A stretch of 64,000 nt of DNA, taken from Nocardiopsis quinghaiensis (GTDB taxonomy: Bacteria > Actinomycetota > Actinomycetes > Streptosporangiales > Streptosporangiaceae). This document shows, piece by piece, positions 62,283 to 64,000 of the stretch. Position 1 is the stretch's first letter, and each line of letters begins with the position of its first letter. Position numbers and translations under genes: made by a program. The DNA is taken from positions 186,001-250,000 of the forward strand of contig NZ_VWVU01000003.1 in NCBI RefSeq assembly GCF_008638365.1. The letters run 5' to 3'. Under the pieces are notes generated by a model. That model was given only the letters and a program-made list of their open reading frames with translations, did not search any database and was not told the origin of the DNA.

Positions 62283-63860
62283 TCAGGGGGCCTCGCCCGA
62301 TCCGCCGCCTCCGGTCTCCTCCGAGGCGGGGGAGGTCGGTGCCTCCCAGCCGTCGCCGTCCCCGGGGGTGCCGTCCGTGCCCGTGGCGGTCTCGTCCGGG
62401 GCCTCGGACGAGGGGTCGTCGCAGGGCGCGTGCCCGCAGTCGTCGGGCGAAGGGCAGCCGGGGGCGTACGGATCGGCGGTGCAGTCCGTCCCGGGGCCCG
62501 GGCCCGGTGAGGTGCTCTCCTCGGCGCCCGTGTCGACCGGGGCCTCCTCGGCCGCCGGCCCCTCCCTCCCGGTCACGGGCTCCTCGTTGGTCACGGGCTC
62601 TCCCTCCGCGGCCGAGGACTCGTCGGCGGGCGGGGGAGAGGACCCCGGCGGAGTGGAGCCCGTGGGAGTCATCTCCCAGGGGCCGTCCGGCCAGAGGGGC
62701 GACAGGTAACCGATCACGGCCAGCACCACCAGGGCGCCCGCGAGCGCCCATCCCACCGGGCCCCCACGCCCACCCGGCCGGCGGGAGCGTGCGCGCCCGC
62801 CGGGGGCCGTCGGCCCGTCCCCCGGTCCGCCGTCGTGGCGGGCACCTCCGGGGAGACCGCCCGAGCCGCCCAAGCCCAGGTCCCGGGTCGTGGGAGCGGC
62901 GCCGGACGGGCCGCCGGCCACCTCCGAGGACGGCGGCCCGTGGCCGGACCCGGTCTCCGCCCAGCCCCGTTCCGGCAGGCGGATGCGCGCGGTGCCGTCG
63001 TCCACGGCCGTGCTCGCCTCCGCCAGGATCCGCGTGGCGGCGACCGGTGCGGTCAGCCCTCCGTCCCGGCCGATCAGGGCTCCCAGCACCTTCACCGCGG
63101 CCGGGCGCGACACCGGGTCCTTGGCCAGGCACGCCTCCAGTACCGGCAGCAGCCGGTCCGGGACGCCGGACAGGTCCGGCGGAGCCGTCAGCACCCGGTC
63201 GATCACCGCCATGGTGTCCTCCCCGGGGAAGGCGTGGTGCCCGGTCGCCGCGTAGGCGATCACCGCCGCCCAGGAGAACATGTCGCTGGAGGGGCCCACC
63301 AGGCCGCCCCGGACCTGCTCCGGCGACATGTAGGAGGGGGTCCCCGCCACGGTGGTGGTCTGCTGGGTGGCGTCGACCAGGCTCGCGATGCCGAAGTCGA
63401 TCACCCGGGGCCCGTCGGGCCCCAGGATGACGTTGCCGGGTTTGAGGTCGCGGTGTACCACCCCCGCCTCGTGCACGGCGGTCAGCGCGGTCACCGTGGC
63501 GATGGCCAGCCGGTCCAGCGCGGGGCCGGTGCGCGGCCCCTCGTCCCGCACCGCCGAGCGCAGTGTCGGCCCCGGTACGTACTCACTCGCGATGAACGGC
63601 ACGTCCGCGTGCATGTCGGCGTCCAGTACCGCCGCCGTGCAGAACGGCGCCACCCTGCGCGCCGCCGCCAGCTCCTTGGCGAAGCGGCCCCTCTGGCGGG
63701 TGTCATCCGCCCAGGAGCGGGTCAGGACCTTCACGGCCGCGGGGGAGCCGTCGGAGGCGTGCGCCAGGTACACGGTGCCCTGGCCGCCGCTGTCGATGCG
63801 CGCCGCCACGGCGTAGGGGCCGATGCGTACCGGATCCGAGGGAAGGAGCGGAGTGGTCAT
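62283..63860 (-). CDS. Receptor-type serine/threonine protein kinase
   Basis: A 525-residue Hanks-type kinase. The kinase domain covers about 13-270: Gly-rich loop SGGQGTVY, Lys44 in AAVKVL, Glu63 in the C helix, HRDLKPGN with Asp138, DFG with Asp155, and activation loop Thr residues in TQQTTTVAGTPSYMSPEQ. A Gly/Arg/Pro linker leads to one membrane helix at about 368-390 (VGWALAGALVVLAVIGYL). The outer tail of about 135 residues is low complexity with a cluster of four Cys (TDCTADPYAPGCPSPDDCGHAPC) and no PASTA domain. The ATG at 63860 gives the standard opening MTTPLLPSDP. Confidence 0.93.
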   Translation of the reverse strand: MTTPLLPSDPVRIGPYAVAARIDSGGQGTVYLAHASDGSPAAVKVLTRSWADDTRQRGRFAKELAAARRVAPFCTAAVLDADMHADVPFIASEYVPGPTLRSAVRDEGPRTGPALDRLAIATVTALTAVHEAGVVHRDLKPGNVILGPDGPRVIDFGIASLVDATQQTTTVAGTPSYMSPEQVRGGLVGPSSDMFSWAAVIAYAATGHHAFPGEDTMAVIDRVLTAPPDLSGVPDRLLPVLEACLAKDPVSRPAAVKVLGALIGRDGGLTAPVAATRILAEASTAVDDGTARIRLPERGWAETGSGHGPPSSEVAGGPSGAAPTTRDLGLGGSGGLPGGARHDGGPGDGPTAPGGRARSRRPGGRGGPVGWALAGALVVLAVIGYLSPLWPDGPWEMTPTGSTPPGSSPPPADESSAAEGEPVTNEEPVTGREGPAAEEAPVDTGAEESTSPGPGPGTDCTADPYAPGCPSPDDCGHAPCDDPSSEAPDETATGTDGTPGDGDGWEAPTSPASEETGGGGSGEAP

Positions 63861-64000
63861 GGGAGCCCCCTGTCGCACAGGAGCCGCCGGATGCGGTCTC
63901 CATCGACCACTCTGATGTGGGAGGGAACGCCTTCGTCGCTAACCGGGAGGCGACAGTGCCCTCACCAATTTCGGGCGAAAGGGGAGCCCGGGCCGCACTG

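Noticed and set aside
59444-63430. Plus-strand frame of about 1330 codons opposite the molybdenum hydroxylase and kinase genes
   Set aside because: It has shadow composition (Gly/His/Val/Arg rich), crosses two well-supported genes and an operator, and contains no motifs.

Overview
The window is high-GC actinomycete chromosome with dense coding on both strands, many GTG and TTG starts, and many start/stop overlaps of the ATGA or GTGA type. Several features fit a Nocardiopsaceae-type filamentous actinomycete: TreY/TreZ trehalose synthesis, bacterial Ku, a perfect CelR/CebR cellulase operator, PucR-type and GAF-type regulators, and an NlpC/P60 envelope hydrolase. The genus is an inference. I see no rRNA, tRNA, CRISPR array or intact insertion sequence.

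Layout. 0.2-4.2 kb: beta-ketoadipate operon pcaH-pcaG-pcaB-pcaL (protocatechuate to 3-oxoadipate), with an unusual hairpin-rich gap inside it. 4.2-11.3 kb, minus strand: a DUF574 methyltransferase, a translationally coupled SNF2 helicase/SWIM zinc-finger pair, a UMF1-type transporter and a glycerophosphodiesterase. 11.4-17.8 kb: Rv3235-family protein, S9 peptidase, NlpC/P60 protein and a family 2 glycosyltransferase. 18-25.5 kb: solitary PstS, then treY, an RlmA-type rRNA methyltransferase, treZ and an alpha/beta hydrolase. 25.5-31.8 kb: lipoprotein, methyltransferase, kinase-fold phosphotransferase, a divergent MFS/ArsR pair, ctaD and a DUF3040 protein.

32-39 kb: PPOX-fold protein; a two-gene operon of a DRE-TIM aldolase and a D-2-hydroxyacid dehydrogenase homologue that lacks the family's catalytic Arg and His; an NDH-2-like flavoprotein; then a minus-strand NmrA-like protein, a small-molecule kinase and a DUF4916 Nudix-like protein. 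39-46 kb: STAS antagonist, paired YdbS/YdbT-like PH-domain membrane proteins, an SPFH plus ribbon-helix-helix cassette behind a GTGATATCAC palindrome, a flavin dehydrogenase behind a perfect TTTGTCACC dyad, and a membrane gene broken by one in-frame TAG. 46-49 kb: Zn alcohol dehydrogenase, Ku, and the remnant of a secreted CBM2 enzyme that still has its CelR-type operator.

49-54 kb: a guanidino/arginine module (dimethylargininase-like enzyme, TetR regulator, agmatinase-family ureohydrolase, divergent PucR regulator). 54-64 kb: GAF regulator with a winged-helix tail, an aminotransferase/D-Ala-D-Ala-ligase-like operon, a molybdenum hydroxylase (FAD subunit with a PaoB-like four-cysteine pattern, plus a fused 2Fe-2S/Moco subunit) behind a strong dyad operator, and a receptor-type Ser/Thr kinase.

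The best leads for something new are the aldolase/inactivated-dehydrogenase operon (33.0-35.0 kb), the SPFH-RHH cassette (42.2-43.4 kb), the CelR-box cellulase remnant (48.6-48.9 kb) and the fused Moco enzyme (58.5-62.1 kb). All names are by motif and family recognition from the sequence; no database search was run.
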